NCBI RefSeq assembly: GCF_014201335.1 | Contig: NZ_JACHEB010000011.1 | Coordinates: forward strand, 124,001-188,000 | Direction of reading: 5' to 3' | DNA length: 64,000 nt | DNA from: Tunturiibacter gelidiferens | Lineage (GTDB): Bacteria; Acidobacteriota; Terriglobia; Terriglobales; Acidobacteriaceae | Translations under genes and position numbers: made by a program | Shown here: in pieces, positions 48,725-57,396 of the stretch | How positions within the stretch are numbered: the first letter of the stretch is position 1 | Layout of the letters: each line of letters begins with the position of its first letter | The notes under the pieces: model-generated | The model's database searches: none | The model's input: the letters and a program-made list of their open reading frames with translations, nothing else | What the model was told of the DNA's origin: nothing

Positions 48725-50295
48725 TACCTCACCCAGGCATCCCGTAAAAAATCAAAGCTCCCCGCCCCACGAGGCACAACTCCCTCAACCCGGCGGGTAT
48801 GAATTACCTCATTGTTCGGATACCACATCGGAACTCCTGGCAAATCCTCCGCCAGAATCTTCTGCACCTCAACGTAATCTGCTCTCCTCGCCGCCCGATC
48901 CGAACTAGCTGCCGCCTCCGTCAGCAAAGCGTCCAAGCGCCCATTGGAATACCGCCCTCGATTTCCCCCCTTCGGCGGAAAGCTGCTCGAAGCATACGCA
49001 TACCGAAAGATATCCGGATCTTCATTGCTCCCAATCCATCGCAGCGCATACATCTGGAACGCACCCTTCGTCACGTCAGCATAAAACGTCCCAAACTCTG
49101 CCGACCGTATCTCCAACCGAATCCCCGCAGCCCGCAATTGCTGCTGCAACACCGTCACCATCAGCCGAGTCGTCTCATCCGTACTCGTCTTCATCGTCAG
49201 CCGTAGCCGCACCCCATCTTTACCGGCAGGGAAGCCCGCCTCCTCCAGCAACTTCTGCGCCCGCGCCACATTATGCGGATATTGCGCTAACTCCGCATCC
49301 GTCGCCGCTGCCCAGTGTCCCTCCGGCAGCAACGTATCCGCCAGCCGAGCCTGCCCCCGCCAGATTGCATCCACAATCGCCTGACGATCCATCGCACACG
49401 CAATCGCCTGTCGCACCCGCTTGTCCTTCAACAACGGATCTGTAACATTAAATGTCACATAAACCACTGGTGACCCGATCCCCGACTCCACCTTCAGGTT
49501 CCGCGCGCTCTCCAGCGCATGCACCATATCCAGCGTCACCACGTTGCTAGCCAGGTCCGCCGATCCCTTCTTCAGCTCCAACGCACTCGTAATCGCATCC
49601 GGCACCACCTCAAACCGCACCTGCTCAATCCGCTCGGCACCGACAGGTACCTCCTGCATCCCCGCCCAGTACTCATGATTCCGCGCAACGATCACCTCTT
49701 TATCCTGCACCGCGCTCACAAACCGAAACGCCCCCGACCCCACCGGATGCAATCCAAAATCTCTCCCGCTCCCACGCGGCACCACGCCAAACAAACCATC
49801 GCTCACATTGAACAATAGACCCTCATCAGGCCGCTTCATATGCACGACAACCGTAAGCCGATCCGTCGCTTCAACCTTGTCCACCGCCGCGAAGCCCCCA
49901 CCCTTCGCAGTCACAACCGAACCATCAATCAAACTCCTGATCGTGTAAGCAACATCCTCCGCCTCAAGCGGCCTCCCATCATGAAATCGCACGCCATCCC
50001 GCAGATGAAACACCCACGTCAAAGGGTCAGGCTGCTCCCAACTCTTAGCCAACCAGGGCTGCAACTCATAGTGCTCATCCTTCTTCACCAGAGCATCAAA
50101 GATCAGCCCACCCACCCGCTCCGACTGCGCATCCGCGCCCACCCGCAAGTCCAAATTATTCGGACTGCTCTCAATAATCACCACCACCGACCCCGGCTCT
50201 TCCGCGCGCCGGCTGCAACCACACAGCGATACGCATATGAGAAACAAGGTCTTGATCGCAATGTGTGAGGTACAAGGGAAATTTCTTTTAGTCAT
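48724..50295 (-). CDS. ABC transporter oligopeptide-type substrate-binding lipoprotein
   Basis: 523 residues, family 5 (DppA/OppA-like). The N-terminus has a lipoprotein signal ending FLICVSLCGC, whose cysteine would be lipidated. Domain motifs include WVFHLRDGVRFHDGRPLEAEDV, KDKRVRQAIACAMDRQAI and LRWIGSNEDPD. It binds peptides or similar ligands outside the inner membrane and hands them to a permease not present here. It starts three bases after a small membrane-protein gene that is itself coupled to anmK, so murein-derived muropeptides are a plausible ligand. That role is inferred from the operon. Confidence 0.88.
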   Translation of the reverse strand: MTKRNFPCTSHIAIKTLFLICVSLCGCSRRAEEPGSVVVIIESSPNNLDLRVGADAQSERVGGLIFDALVKKDEHYELQPWLAKSWEQPDPLTWVFHLRDGVRFHDGRPLEAEDVAYTIRSLIDGSVVTAKGGGFAAVDKVEATDRLTVVVHMKRPDEGLLFNVSDGLFGVVPRGSGRDFGLHPVGSGAFRFVSAVQDKEVIVARNHEYWAGMQEVPVGAERIEQVRFEVVPDAITSALELKKGSADLASNVVTLDMVHALESARNLKVESGIGSPVVYVTFNVTDPLLKDKRVRQAIACAMDRQAIVDAIWRGQARLADTLLPEGHWAAATDAELAQYPHNVARAQKLLEEAGFPAGKDGVRLRLTMKTSTDETTRLMVTVLQQQLRAAGIRLEIRSAEFGTFYADVTKGAFQMYALRWIGSNEDPDIFRYAYASSSFPPKGGNRGRYSNGRLDALLTEAAASSDRAARRADYVEVQKILAEDLPGVPMWYPNNEVIHTRRVEGVVPRGAGSFDFLRDAWVR

Positions 50296-50298
50296 AAC

Positions 50299-50877
50299 CT
50301 AAGTCGGGTCGTACAACGTAGACAAGTTGTGCAAGATTTTTTGAAAATCCTCCACGCTCTTCTCGGAGCCCATCAGCGCCGCTGACCACATTCCATCGTT
50401 TGAGAAACAAACAACATGGACAGACAAAAGTCTTATGCGATGGGTTGAGAGGCAGGAGTAGTGCGTTTGTACGAATGTGTTTCCGGAAAACTCTTCGGTC
50501 CAATCTCCTGGTTGTTGCAAACGAGGTTCGATACTTTTCCAGCGCTGCATCGCTGCCGTCGAATCAAACGGCTTCAGCCTGTTATCTTGAATGTCAATCG
50601 ATTCAGAACCGAGATAAGTGAGTCGTCTCGATGATCGGCGAAGTGCAATCGAGTGTGTTCCAGCTGGCGTCGGTTCTTGTCGCCACATCAAAGGAACTTT
50701 GAGTGGTCTATTTTGATATGTGGGCGTCCAGTTGTGGCTCAATCCCCAGCACAAATCACTCGCTGGCATCGTTACATAAGGCAAAAGCCAAAGCGCTACC
50801 AGAATAAGTCCGACAACAAAACAGATGCGCCCAATTGGTACGTTTCGATTCCAACATCGAACTTTATCGCCAACCAT
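50299..50877 (-). CDS. small single-pass membrane protein, unknown
   Basis: 192 residues from ATG 50877, whose A is shared with the anmK stop (TGATG); a GTG one codon earlier also fits. One hydrophobic segment near the N-terminus (GRICFVVGLILVALWLLPYV) would anchor it in the inner membrane with the rest outside. No family was recognised. It is cysteine-poor outside the anchor and has a patch of aromatic and basic residues (WSAALMGSEKSVEDFQKILHNL near the end). It lies between anmK and an oligopeptide-type binding protein with 1-3 base spacing, so it is part of one minus-strand operon. Confidence 0.6.
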   Translation of the reverse strand: MVGDKVRCWNRNVPIGRICFVVGLILVALWLLPYVTMPASDLCWGLSHNWTPTYQNRPLKVPLMWRQEPTPAGTHSIALRRSSRRLTYLGSESIDIQDNRLKPFDSTAAMQRWKSIEPRLQQPGDWTEEFSGNTFVQTHYSCLSTHRIRLLSVHVVCFSNDGMWSAALMGSEKSVEDFQKILHNLSTLYDPT

Positions 50878-52070
50878 CACGCGCGGGTCACCTTTCCCAA
50901 AATTACTTCTCTTTTCGCTCCGGTAGCTGCAGGAATATTCCCTGGCAACTCATGCCAGCTCAACCACGCAAGCAGCGCAAACGCCACGCCCTCCTTGGCC
51001 TGTGACGGAACGCCCAACTCCTCCATCAACCGCACCTTCACTCCCATCGGCTCCAATCCTTCCGTCAGCAACCCGATCAAGGAAGCATTCTTCGTCCCTC
51101 CTCCGGCAACTACGAACTCCACCGGCGACAGCGGTGCAGCTTGTCCAACGTGCGCCCATACAAACTTCTGATAAGCCTTCAAGATCGACGCAGACGTCAA
51201 CGCAGTTGCCGTAGCAACAACATCTTCGTCTCTATCCTCACTCCCACCAGCCTTGCGGCACATCGCAATAAATCGCGAAACAAACGTCTCTCCAAACTGC
51301 TCCCGCCCGCAAGACTTTGGCGGCAGGGCAGAGAAGTAAGGTTCTTTCAGGATCATCTCCACCACATCCCGCAGCACGAGTCCTGTCCGAGCAACAGCAC
51401 CGCCTCGGTCAAACTCGCGCTCATACAGTCTCTTCATACAGGCATCGATCACCATATTTCCCGGCCCCGTATCGAACGCCATCAGCCCACCCACTCCCGC
51501 CTCTGCTGGCACAGCGGTAACATTCCCGATTCCGCCAAGATTTAGCAAAACCCTACTCACCTTCGCAGAGCGAAACATGCAGTAGTCCAGCATAGGCACC
51601 AGCGGAGCGCCCTGTCCTCCAGCAGCCAGATCCGCTGGCCTGAAGTCGCTCACCACCGGAATCTTCAACCGCTCCGCGATCACCGCGGCCTCGCCCATCT
51701 GCCATGTCGCACGGGTCGCCTTCCCCAGATAGTTCTCCGAAGCCCCTTGGTGGTACACCGTCTGCCCATGACAACCCACCAGCTTCACCTTCACCCCAAA
51801 CTTCTCCTGTGCCTTCGCTACTGCATCTGCATACACCTCACCCAATCGCCAGTTCAACCGCGCAAGCTCTGCCACCGGAATCGCATCAGCATCCATTGCA
51901 CACAGCACTGCCGCTCGCACAGCCTTGGGATAAGCCACCCCCAAATGACCCAGTAGCTTGATCCGAGGCGTCCCACCTGCATGAAGCGGCGGCGAAATCC
52001 TGCAGACTGCAACGTCCACTCCATCCGCCGAGGTACCACTCATCACTCCAGCCACCACCATGCTCTTCAC
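50877..52070 (-). CDS. anmK: anhydro-N-acetylmuramic acid kinase
   Basis: About 397 residues. GTG 52070 lies four bases after GGGAGG (complement 52075-52080); ATG 52061 is the alternative. The enzyme opens the 1,6-anhydro ring of anhydro-MurNAc and phosphorylates it to MurNAc-6-P in peptidoglycan recycling. Motifs are AGVMSGTSADGVDVA near the start, VGCHGQTVYHQ, VLLNLGGIGNVT and AFDTGPGNMVIDA, and the phosphate-binding VVAGGGTKN. It shares the A of its stop with the following small membrane gene. A hairpin CCGGGCAAAGCCCGG (52084-52098) lies immediately before its ribosome site. Confidence 0.92.
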   Translation of the reverse strand: MKSMVVAGVMSGTSADGVDVAVCRISPPLHAGGTPRIKLLGHLGVAYPKAVRAAVLCAMDADAIPVAELARLNWRLGEVYADAVAKAQEKFGVKVKLVGCHGQTVYHQGASENYLGKATRATWQMGEAAVIAERLKIPVVSDFRPADLAAGGQGAPLVPMLDYCMFRSAKVSRVLLNLGGIGNVTAVPAEAGVGGLMAFDTGPGNMVIDACMKRLYEREFDRGGAVARTGLVLRDVVEMILKEPYFSALPPKSCGREQFGETFVSRFIAMCRKAGGSEDRDEDVVATATALTSASILKAYQKFVWAHVGQAAPLSPVEFVVAGGGTKNASLIGLLTEGLEPMGVKVRLMEELGVPSQAKEGVAFALLAWLSWHELPGNIPAATGAKREVILGKVTRA

Positions 52071-52126
52071 AAATCCTCCCAAACCGGGCAAAGCCCGGAC
52101 CCACGCACCTGGCATCTCACAGAAAA

Positions 52127-52168
52127 GGTATACGAGTCACGAAGTGACCGCCCCGCGCGCAGCGGGCC
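52127..52168 (+). repeat. REP-like element, copy A (mutS-anmK gap)
   Basis: GGTATACGA then GTCACGAAGTGACCGC, followed by a CCCGC..GCGGG-type hairpin. The 5-bp arms GTCAC/GTGAC and the GC-rich second dyad are typical of a small palindromic repeat. Two further copies lie at 57223-57262 and 57332-57371. They differ only at two positions within the first 25 bases. Confidence 0.7.
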
Positions 52169-52182
52169 CGTCCGGCAGGACA

Positions 52183-54858
52183 TCATCCCTTCAACTCCCT
52201 CTGCAACTCCGCCAGCAAATTCAAAGCCTCACGCGGAGTCAGCCCATCCACATCAGCCTCGGCCAACCGATCCACAATCCTCTGCGACAGCGGTGTAAAC
52301 ATAGTCATCTGCATTTGCGCTCCCTGCGCAGGCGAAGCCTCTCTCACCTGTTGCGTCTCAGCCCGCTCATGTACCTTCAACACCTCGCGAGCCCGCGCAA
52401 TCACACCTGTCGGCAGCCCCGCCAACCTGGCAACCTCAATTCCATAGCTCTTACTAGCAGGCCCAGCCTCCACCGTATGCAAAAACACAATCCCCCCCGC
52501 CGTCTCCTTCACCGTCACTCGCAAATTCGTCAGCCTCGCCAACCGATCCGCAAGCAGCGTCAGCTCATGATAGTGCGTCGCAAACAGCGTCCTCGCACCA
52601 ATCCGGTCATGCAGATGTTCCACCGTAGCCCACGCCAGACTCAATCCATCATAAGTAGCAGTCCCACGCCCCATCTCATCCAGCAACACCAGTGAGCGAT
52701 TCGTCGCAGTATTCAAAATCGCCGCCGTCTCCGTCATCTCGACCATAAACGTCGACCGCCCCCGCGCCACATTGTCGCTCGCCCCAATCCGCGTGTAGAT
52801 CCGATCCACCAACCCCAGCCGCATCCTCTCCGCAGGAACAAAGCTCCCCATCTGCGCCATCACCACCAGCAACGCAGCCATGCGCAGATACGTACTCTTT
52901 CCTCCCATATTTGGCCCCGTAATCAACAGCACCGCCGGTCCCGCATCCGCATCCAGATGAACTGAATTCGGCACAAACCGTCCTCCACCCGACTCCTCCA
53001 TCCGTTTCTCCACCACCGGATGCCTAGCCTGCACAAACTCCAGCACGCCCGACTCCTCCACCTGCGGCCTCACCCATCCACGCAGCGCAGCCAGGTGCGC
53101 AAAACACCCCAGCAGATCGATCTCCGCGATCTTCCTCGCAGTGTCCCGCATCCGCCCCGCGGCGTCCAGCAACTGCCGCCGCAACTCCGCAAAGATCTTC
53201 TTCTCGATCTCCCCACTCCGCTCCTGCGCGGTCAAAATCTTCGTCTCATACTCCTTCAACTCAGGAGTAGTAAACCGCTCCGCATTCACCAGCGTCTGCT
53301 TCCGCTCATAATCCGACGGCACCGCCTTGGCATTCGCCTTCGTCACCTCAAGGTAATAGCCAAACACATTGTTAAACCGCACCTTCAGCGATCCAATCCC
53401 CGTCCGTTCGCGCTCCCTCTCCTCAATCGCCGCCAGCGCCTGCCGTCCACTCCGGCTCAGTTCCCGCAGCTCATCCAACTCCGCATCCACCCCCTCGCGA
53501 ATAGCCCCACCATCTCCAAGCGAAACAGGCGGCTCCTCCACAATCGTCCGCACAATCATCTCGTGCAGATCCTCCAGCGGATCGATACTCTCCCCCAACT
53601 CCCGCCACCTCGCACTCCCAAACAAACGAACCGCCGCCACCACCCCTGGCAAACACCCAAGCGTCTTCGCCAACGCCATCACCTCCCTCGGCCCAGCCGA
53701 GTCCAGCGCCACCCTCCCCAGCAATCTCTCTAAATCCAGCACCCCATCCATCGACCGCCGCAGCTCCTCACGCCGTCGCAGATCCCCCGCAGCCTCACCC
53801 ACCGCCTCCAGTCTCGCCTCAATCTCCCCCAACCCGCTCGCCGGCCTAAGCAGCGAAGCCCGCAGCAACCGCTTTCCCATCGGCGTACAACAAGCATCCA
53901 TCGTGTAAAACAACGTAGTCTGCACCGACTCACCCGAAAATAGCGGCTCCACCAACTCCAAATTCCGCACACTCACCGCATCCAACTCGAGACAAGTAGA
54001 CCGCTCATAAAACCGCAGCCCATCCACATGTTCCAGCCCACCCTGCTTGGTCGCCCGCATGTAATGCAGCAGAGCCCCAGCAGCCATCGCAGCCGCCTCA
54101 TGCCCACCCAACCCCATCCCATCCAGCGAGTGCACCTTAAAGTGATTCCTCACCAACGGCACCGCATGATCGGCCGTAAACACCCACTCCTCCACCGCCG
54201 TCTTCGTTCGAATCCCATCCAGTCCCGCCGCCGTTTCGCTCTCACCCGCCAGATTCACGCCACCCAGCAACCCGCTCCCATACAGCAACTCCACCGGCCG
54301 TACCCGCCCCAACTCGTCCACCAGCCCCGCCCATCCGCCCACACCCGCAAACTCCGTAGCCCGAAACTCCCCCGTAGAAAGATCCAGCAACGCCAGCCCC
54401 CAAACCTGCGCCGCCCCCGAACCCAACACCCCCGCACTTGCCAGATAGTTACTCTGCTCGGCTCCCAACGTCGGATCGAGCGCAGTCCCCGGCGTCAGCA
54501 CCCGCGTCACCTCCCGCCGCACGACCGTCTTCGTCAGCTTCGGGTCTTCCATTTGCTCCAGCAGCGCAACCTTATACCCCAGGCGCAGCAGCTTCTGCAG
54601 ATAAACCTCAGCCGCATGGTACGGAACCCCGCACATCGGCTGCTTCTTCTCGCGATCCCTCGCCGTCAGCGTAAGTTGCAACACACGCGAGACAAGAATT
54701 GCATCCTCATAAAACAGCTCATAAAAATCCCCAATTCTGCAAAACACCAGGCAGTCGGGATACTGCTCCTTCGCCGCAAAATATTGCCGCATCGCCGGCG
54801 TCGCCCCAGCAGCCGCCTCCGCAAAATTCGTTACCGTCTCATTCGCCATCCCATTCAT
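52183..54858 (-). CDS. mutS: DNA mismatch repair protein MutS
   Basis: 891 residues from ATG 54858; ATG 54849 is an alternative, and the open frame back to 55026 is not part of the gene. The mismatch-reading motif is present as GDFYELFYEDA near residue 37, the connector and lever domains follow, and the ATPase core has ITGPNMGGKSTYLR (Walker A), DEMGRGTATYDGLSLAWA (Walker B region) and THYHELTLLA. It binds mispaired bases as a dimer and recruits MutL. No mutL is in the window. It is divergent from the pqq operon. Confidence 0.95.
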   Translation of the reverse strand: MNGMANETVTNFAEAAAGATPAMRQYFAAKEQYPDCLVFCRIGDFYELFYEDAILVSRVLQLTLTARDREKKQPMCGVPYHAAEVYLQKLLRLGYKVALLEQMEDPKLTKTVVRREVTRVLTPGTALDPTLGAEQSNYLASAGVLGSGAAQVWGLALLDLSTGEFRATEFAGVGGWAGLVDELGRVRPVELLYGSGLLGGVNLAGESETAAGLDGIRTKTAVEEWVFTADHAVPLVRNHFKVHSLDGMGLGGHEAAAMAAGALLHYMRATKQGGLEHVDGLRFYERSTCLELDAVSVRNLELVEPLFSGESVQTTLFYTMDACCTPMGKRLLRASLLRPASGLGEIEARLEAVGEAAGDLRRREELRRSMDGVLDLERLLGRVALDSAGPREVMALAKTLGCLPGVVAAVRLFGSARWRELGESIDPLEDLHEMIVRTIVEEPPVSLGDGGAIREGVDAELDELRELSRSGRQALAAIEERERERTGIGSLKVRFNNVFGYYLEVTKANAKAVPSDYERKQTLVNAERFTTPELKEYETKILTAQERSGEIEKKIFAELRRQLLDAAGRMRDTARKIAEIDLLGCFAHLAALRGWVRPQVEESGVLEFVQARHPVVEKRMEESGGGRFVPNSVHLDADAGPAVLLITGPNMGGKSTYLRMAALLVVMAQMGSFVPAERMRLGLVDRIYTRIGASDNVARGRSTFMVEMTETAAILNTATNRSLVLLDEMGRGTATYDGLSLAWATVEHLHDRIGARTLFATHYHELTLLADRLARLTNLRVTVKETAGGIVFLHTVEAGPASKSYGIEVARLAGLPTGVIARAREVLKVHERAETQQVREASPAQGAQMQMTMFTPLSQRIVDRLAEADVDGLTPREALNLLAELQRELKG

Positions 54859-55019
54859 AATCCCACAACAACAAAGGCGCCGAAGGCGCGTCAGCCTCGA
54901 TGGCAGATCGCGCCGTGCGCGCAGCACGCCGTTGCCCGTTTTTGCCTTTACCCAACCCAAAGCCAATGCGGTACACTCATAACCAGAAGTCTTAGATCTT
55001 CCACGAGAGGTTCTACCCA

Positions 55020-55106
55020 ATGACACAGTCGACCTGGGCCACGCCCGACTTTGAAGAAGTATCCCTTAACTGCGAGATCAACTCCTACGCTCCCGTAGAA
55101 CTCTAA
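55020..55106 (+). CDS. pqqA: coenzyme PQQ precursor peptide PqqA
   Basis: A 28-codon gene, ATG 55020 to TAA 55104-55106, with GAGAGG about nine bases upstream. The peptide starts MTQSTWATPDFEEVSL and contains NCEINSY, in which Glu19 and Tyr23 are spaced E-x-x-x-Y as in all PqqA peptides. PqqE, with PqqD as peptide chaperone, cross-links these two side chains; they become the PQQ skeleton. It sits 11 bases before pqqB at the head of the pqq operon. It is too short for ordinary gene calling and easily missed. Confidence 0.93.
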   Translation: MTQSTWATPDFEEVSLNCEINSYAPVEL

Positions 55107-55117
55107 GCAGAGTTTCT

Positions 55118-56032
55118 GTGCGGATTAAAGTCCTGGGGGCCGCCGCAGGTGGCGGCCTTCCACAATGGAACTGCACCTGCGCAAACTGCACCTCCCTCCG
55201 CCAGCGCCACCCCAACATCCAAGCCAGAACACAGTCTCAGCTAGCCGTCACAGCAGATGACGCGACCTGGTTTCTGATCAACGCTTCTCCTGATCTCCGC
55301 CAACAATTCCTCAACAACCCCGAAATCCACCCAGACCCAACCAAGGGCCTACGTAACACCCCCGTCGCCGCAATCATCCTCACCAGTGCCGACCTCGACC
55401 ACGTCCTCGGCCTCCTCCTGATGCGCGAGTTCACCCCCGTCCGCATCTACGCCACGCGCCCGGTTATCAGCATCCTCAAGAAAAACAGTTTCTTTCACAT
55501 GCTCGATCGCCTCCCCGGACAATCCCGCTGGACCGAGATCGAACCAAGCATCCCCTTCGACGCAGGTAGCGGCCTCACCTGCACTCCAATCGCACTATCA
55601 AACAACCTCCCAACCTACATAAGCGAAGCAGACCGAGCCGCCCTTGACCCAACCGGCGCAACCATCGGACTCATCCTCGAAGACTCGACCGGCGCCCGCG
55701 CCGCATACCTTCCCGCGCTACCCTCCGTCTCCGATCCCTTGAAGCAGCTCCTCTCCACGTGTTCCACTATCTTCATCGACGGAACCTTCTGGAGCGACGA
55801 CGAACTACAAAAGACCCAACCAGGAACCCCGCTAGCCCGTTCCATGGGCCATCTGCCAATCAACGGCCCAGACGGCTCGCTCGAAACTCTGAAGGACCTT
55901 AAGAACACTCGCAAAATCTACACCCACATCAACAACACAAATCCGATCTTGCAGGAACAAAGTTCAGAGCGTCGCGAAGTAGAAGACGCAGGCTGGGAAG
56001 TGGCATGGGACGGACTAGAGATAACGCTGTAA
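55118..56032 (+). CDS. pqqB: PQQ biosynthesis protein PqqB (metallo-hydrolase fold)
   Basis: 304 residues from GTG 55118. The sequence KVLGAAAGGGLPQWNCTCANC is the PqqB start, with cysteines that bind structural zinc, and TSADLDHVLGLLLMREF replaces the H-x-H-x-D-H motif of metallo-beta-lactamases, as is usual in PqqB. IDGTFWSDDEL and SMGHLPINGPDGS are also conserved. PqqB has been proposed to hydroxylate the precursor tyrosine after cross-linking. It overlaps the next gene by 28 bases. Confidence 0.95.
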   Translation: MRIKVLGAAAGGGLPQWNCTCANCTSLRQRHPNIQARTQSQLAVTADDATWFLINASPDLRQQFLNNPEIHPDPTKGLRNTPVAAIILTSADLDHVLGLLLMREFTPVRIYATRPVISILKKNSFFHMLDRLPGQSRWTEIEPSIPFDAGSGLTCTPIALSNNLPTYISEADRAALDPTGATIGLILEDSTGARAAYLPALPSVSDPLKQLLSTCSTIFIDGTFWSDDELQKTQPGTPLARSMGHLPINGPDGSLETLKDLKNTRKIYTHINNTNPILQEQSSERREVEDAGWEVAWDGLEITL

Positions 56033-56784
56033 CCAAGACAGACCAAACAGAGTCGGCTCTGCTGAGCAAGGCCGAACTACGTCAACGCCTCCAACAGGTA
56101 GGCGAGGCGATGTATCACCACAAACATCCCTTTCATCTGCAAATGCACGCAGGCCAGCTCACACGCGGCCAGATGCAGGCCTGGGTGCTGAATCGCTACT
56201 ACTACCAGAGCCGCATCCCCATCAAAGACGCCATCATCCTCTCCAAATCCGAAGACGTGGCCCTCCGCCGCGCCTGGCGAAAACGTATCATCGACCACGA
56301 CGGCGACACTGGTGCAGGTGGCATCGAAAAATGGCTGCAACTCGCAGAGGCTGCCGGACTCGACCGCGACTACGTCATCAGCACCAACGCTATTCTCCCC
56401 GGCGTTCGCTACGCAGTAGACGCCTACATCGACCTCGTCACCAACAGCTCTCTTCTCGAAGCCGTCTCCTCCTCGCTCACCGAACTCTTCGCCGGCCAAC
56501 TCATCGCTCTGCGTATGGACGCTCTCGCGAAGCACTACCCCTGGCTGCAAAATGGACTCGCCTATTTTCAGGGCAGGCTCACCCAAGCTCCCGAAGACGC
56601 TGCCTTCGCGTTCGACTACGCAGCCGAACACGCCACCACCCCTCATCTCCAATCGTTGGTAGTCCGCTCGCTTGAGCGAAAGTGCGCTCTCCTCTGGGCG
56701 CAGCTCGACGCTCTCCAATACTGCTACGTCGAACCCGGATCGCTCCCCCCGCAACCCAACGTCTTCCGCCCCGAGCTATCATGA
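56005..56784 (+). CDS. pqqC: pyrroloquinoline-quinone synthase PqqC
   Basis: 259 residues from ATG 56005, preceded by GGGAAG; the start overlaps pqqB by 28 bases. The all-helical oxidase carries HPFHLQMHAGQLTRGQMQAW, NRYYYQSRIPIKDA, RIIDHDGD and ELFAGQLIALRMDAL, matching the active-site helices of PqqC. It carries out the final ring closure and eight-electron oxidation to PQQ without a metal cofactor. Its TGA overlaps the pqqD ATG. Confidence 0.95.
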   Translation: MGRTRDNAVTKTDQTESALLSKAELRQRLQQVGEAMYHHKHPFHLQMHAGQLTRGQMQAWVLNRYYYQSRIPIKDAIILSKSEDVALRRAWRKRIIDHDGDTGAGGIEKWLQLAEAAGLDRDYVISTNAILPGVRYAVDAYIDLVTNSSLLEAVSSSLTELFAGQLIALRMDALAKHYPWLQNGLAYFQGRLTQAPEDAAFAFDYAAEHATTPHLQSLVVRSLERKCALLWAQLDALQYCYVEPGSLPPQPNVFRPELS

Positions 56785-57068
56785 GCGAACCCGTCGCAGA
56801 CACAAGAATCCCGCGTCTCGCAGTAGGTTGCCGCGTCCGTACCGTCTCGCCTGATGAAGCGATGCTTCTAGTCCCCGAAGGCGCACTACGACTCAAAGGC
56901 GCAGCCAGCGAGATCATCGGCCTTATCGACGGACAACGTTCCGTAGGTGCAATCACAACTCTTCTTCAACAGAAGCACGCCACAACCGCTGCATCGCAAA
57001 TCGCCGCCGAAGTAAAACAATTCCTCGACAAACTCTACGCACGCAGCGTCCTCCTCTACAAGAACTAA
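56781..57068 (+). CDS. pqqD: PQQ biosynthesis protein PqqD
   Basis: 95 residues from ATG 56781, overlapping the pqqC stop by 4 bp (ATGA). PqqD is a small winged-helix peptide chaperone that presents PqqA to PqqE. EAMLLVPEGALRLKGAASEIIGLIDG with a later VKQFLDKLYARSVL fits the family. A longer open frame back to 56682 is only read-through of pqqC in another frame. Unlike many operons it is not followed directly by pqqE but by 328 bases of repeat-containing sequence. Confidence 0.93.
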   Translation: MSEPVADTRIPRLAVGCRVRTVSPDEAMLLVPEGALRLKGAASEIIGLIDGQRSVGAITTLLQQKHATTAASQIAAEVKQFLDKLYARSVLLYKN

Positions 57069-57222
57069 ACCCTTCTTCCTTATCAAGGATGTCGTCATCC
57101 TGACCCTGAGCGAAGCCGAAGGGGAAGGATCCCTGTATTAGCTCTTGCTGTTGTCGTTGCCGTTCTTGTTCTCATCCCCGAAGGGGATCTGCTTCTGTCT
57201 TTATATAGATGAAGAGAGAAGA

Positions 57223-57262
57223 CCCGCTACGCGCGGAGCGGTCACTTCGTGACATGTATACC
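57223..57262 (-). repeat. REP-like element, copy B
   Basis: On the minus strand it reads GGTATACAT then GTCACGAAGTGACCGC and a CGCGC-containing GC-rich tail. It faces copy C with the GGTATAC ends inward, 69 bases apart. The pair could fold into a large cruciform or RNA hairpin, as REPIN elements do. Confidence 0.7.
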
Positions 57263-57331
57263 GCTTCGCCCAGGCCTCCCGATGGTCGGCAAAAAATCTT
57301 CACCGCGACCTACGGGAGCACCAACCGAAGG

Positions 57332-57371
57332 GGTATACAAGTCACGAAGTGACCGCCGCCCGCGCAGGGCG
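57332..57371 (+). repeat. REP-like element, copy C
   Basis: GGTATACAA then GTCACGAAGTGACCGC and a CCCGCGCAGGGC tail. It ends only about 25 bases before the pqqE start and so is part of its untranslated leader, where its hairpins could influence pqqE expression. Confidence 0.7.
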
Positions 57372-57396
57372 CATACAATCTTTTCAAGCAGCAAAT

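Larger units (their letters stand above)
57069..57396. other. pqqD-pqqE spacer holding repeats and a hairpin
   Basis: It holds a segment TCATCCTGACCCTGAGCGAA continuing to GGATCCC (57090-57132), which looks like a dispersed intergenic repeat seen in related genomes; this is from memory and not checked. A perfect hairpin ATCCCC-GAA-GGGGAT (57174-57188) could act as a terminator. Two REP-like elements in inverted orientation complete the gap. Confidence 0.55.

Noticed and set aside
54028..55023. 331-codon + strand frame opposite mutS
   Set aside because: Histidine-, proline- and arginine-rich product typical of an antisense frame of a high-GC gene; mutS is certain.
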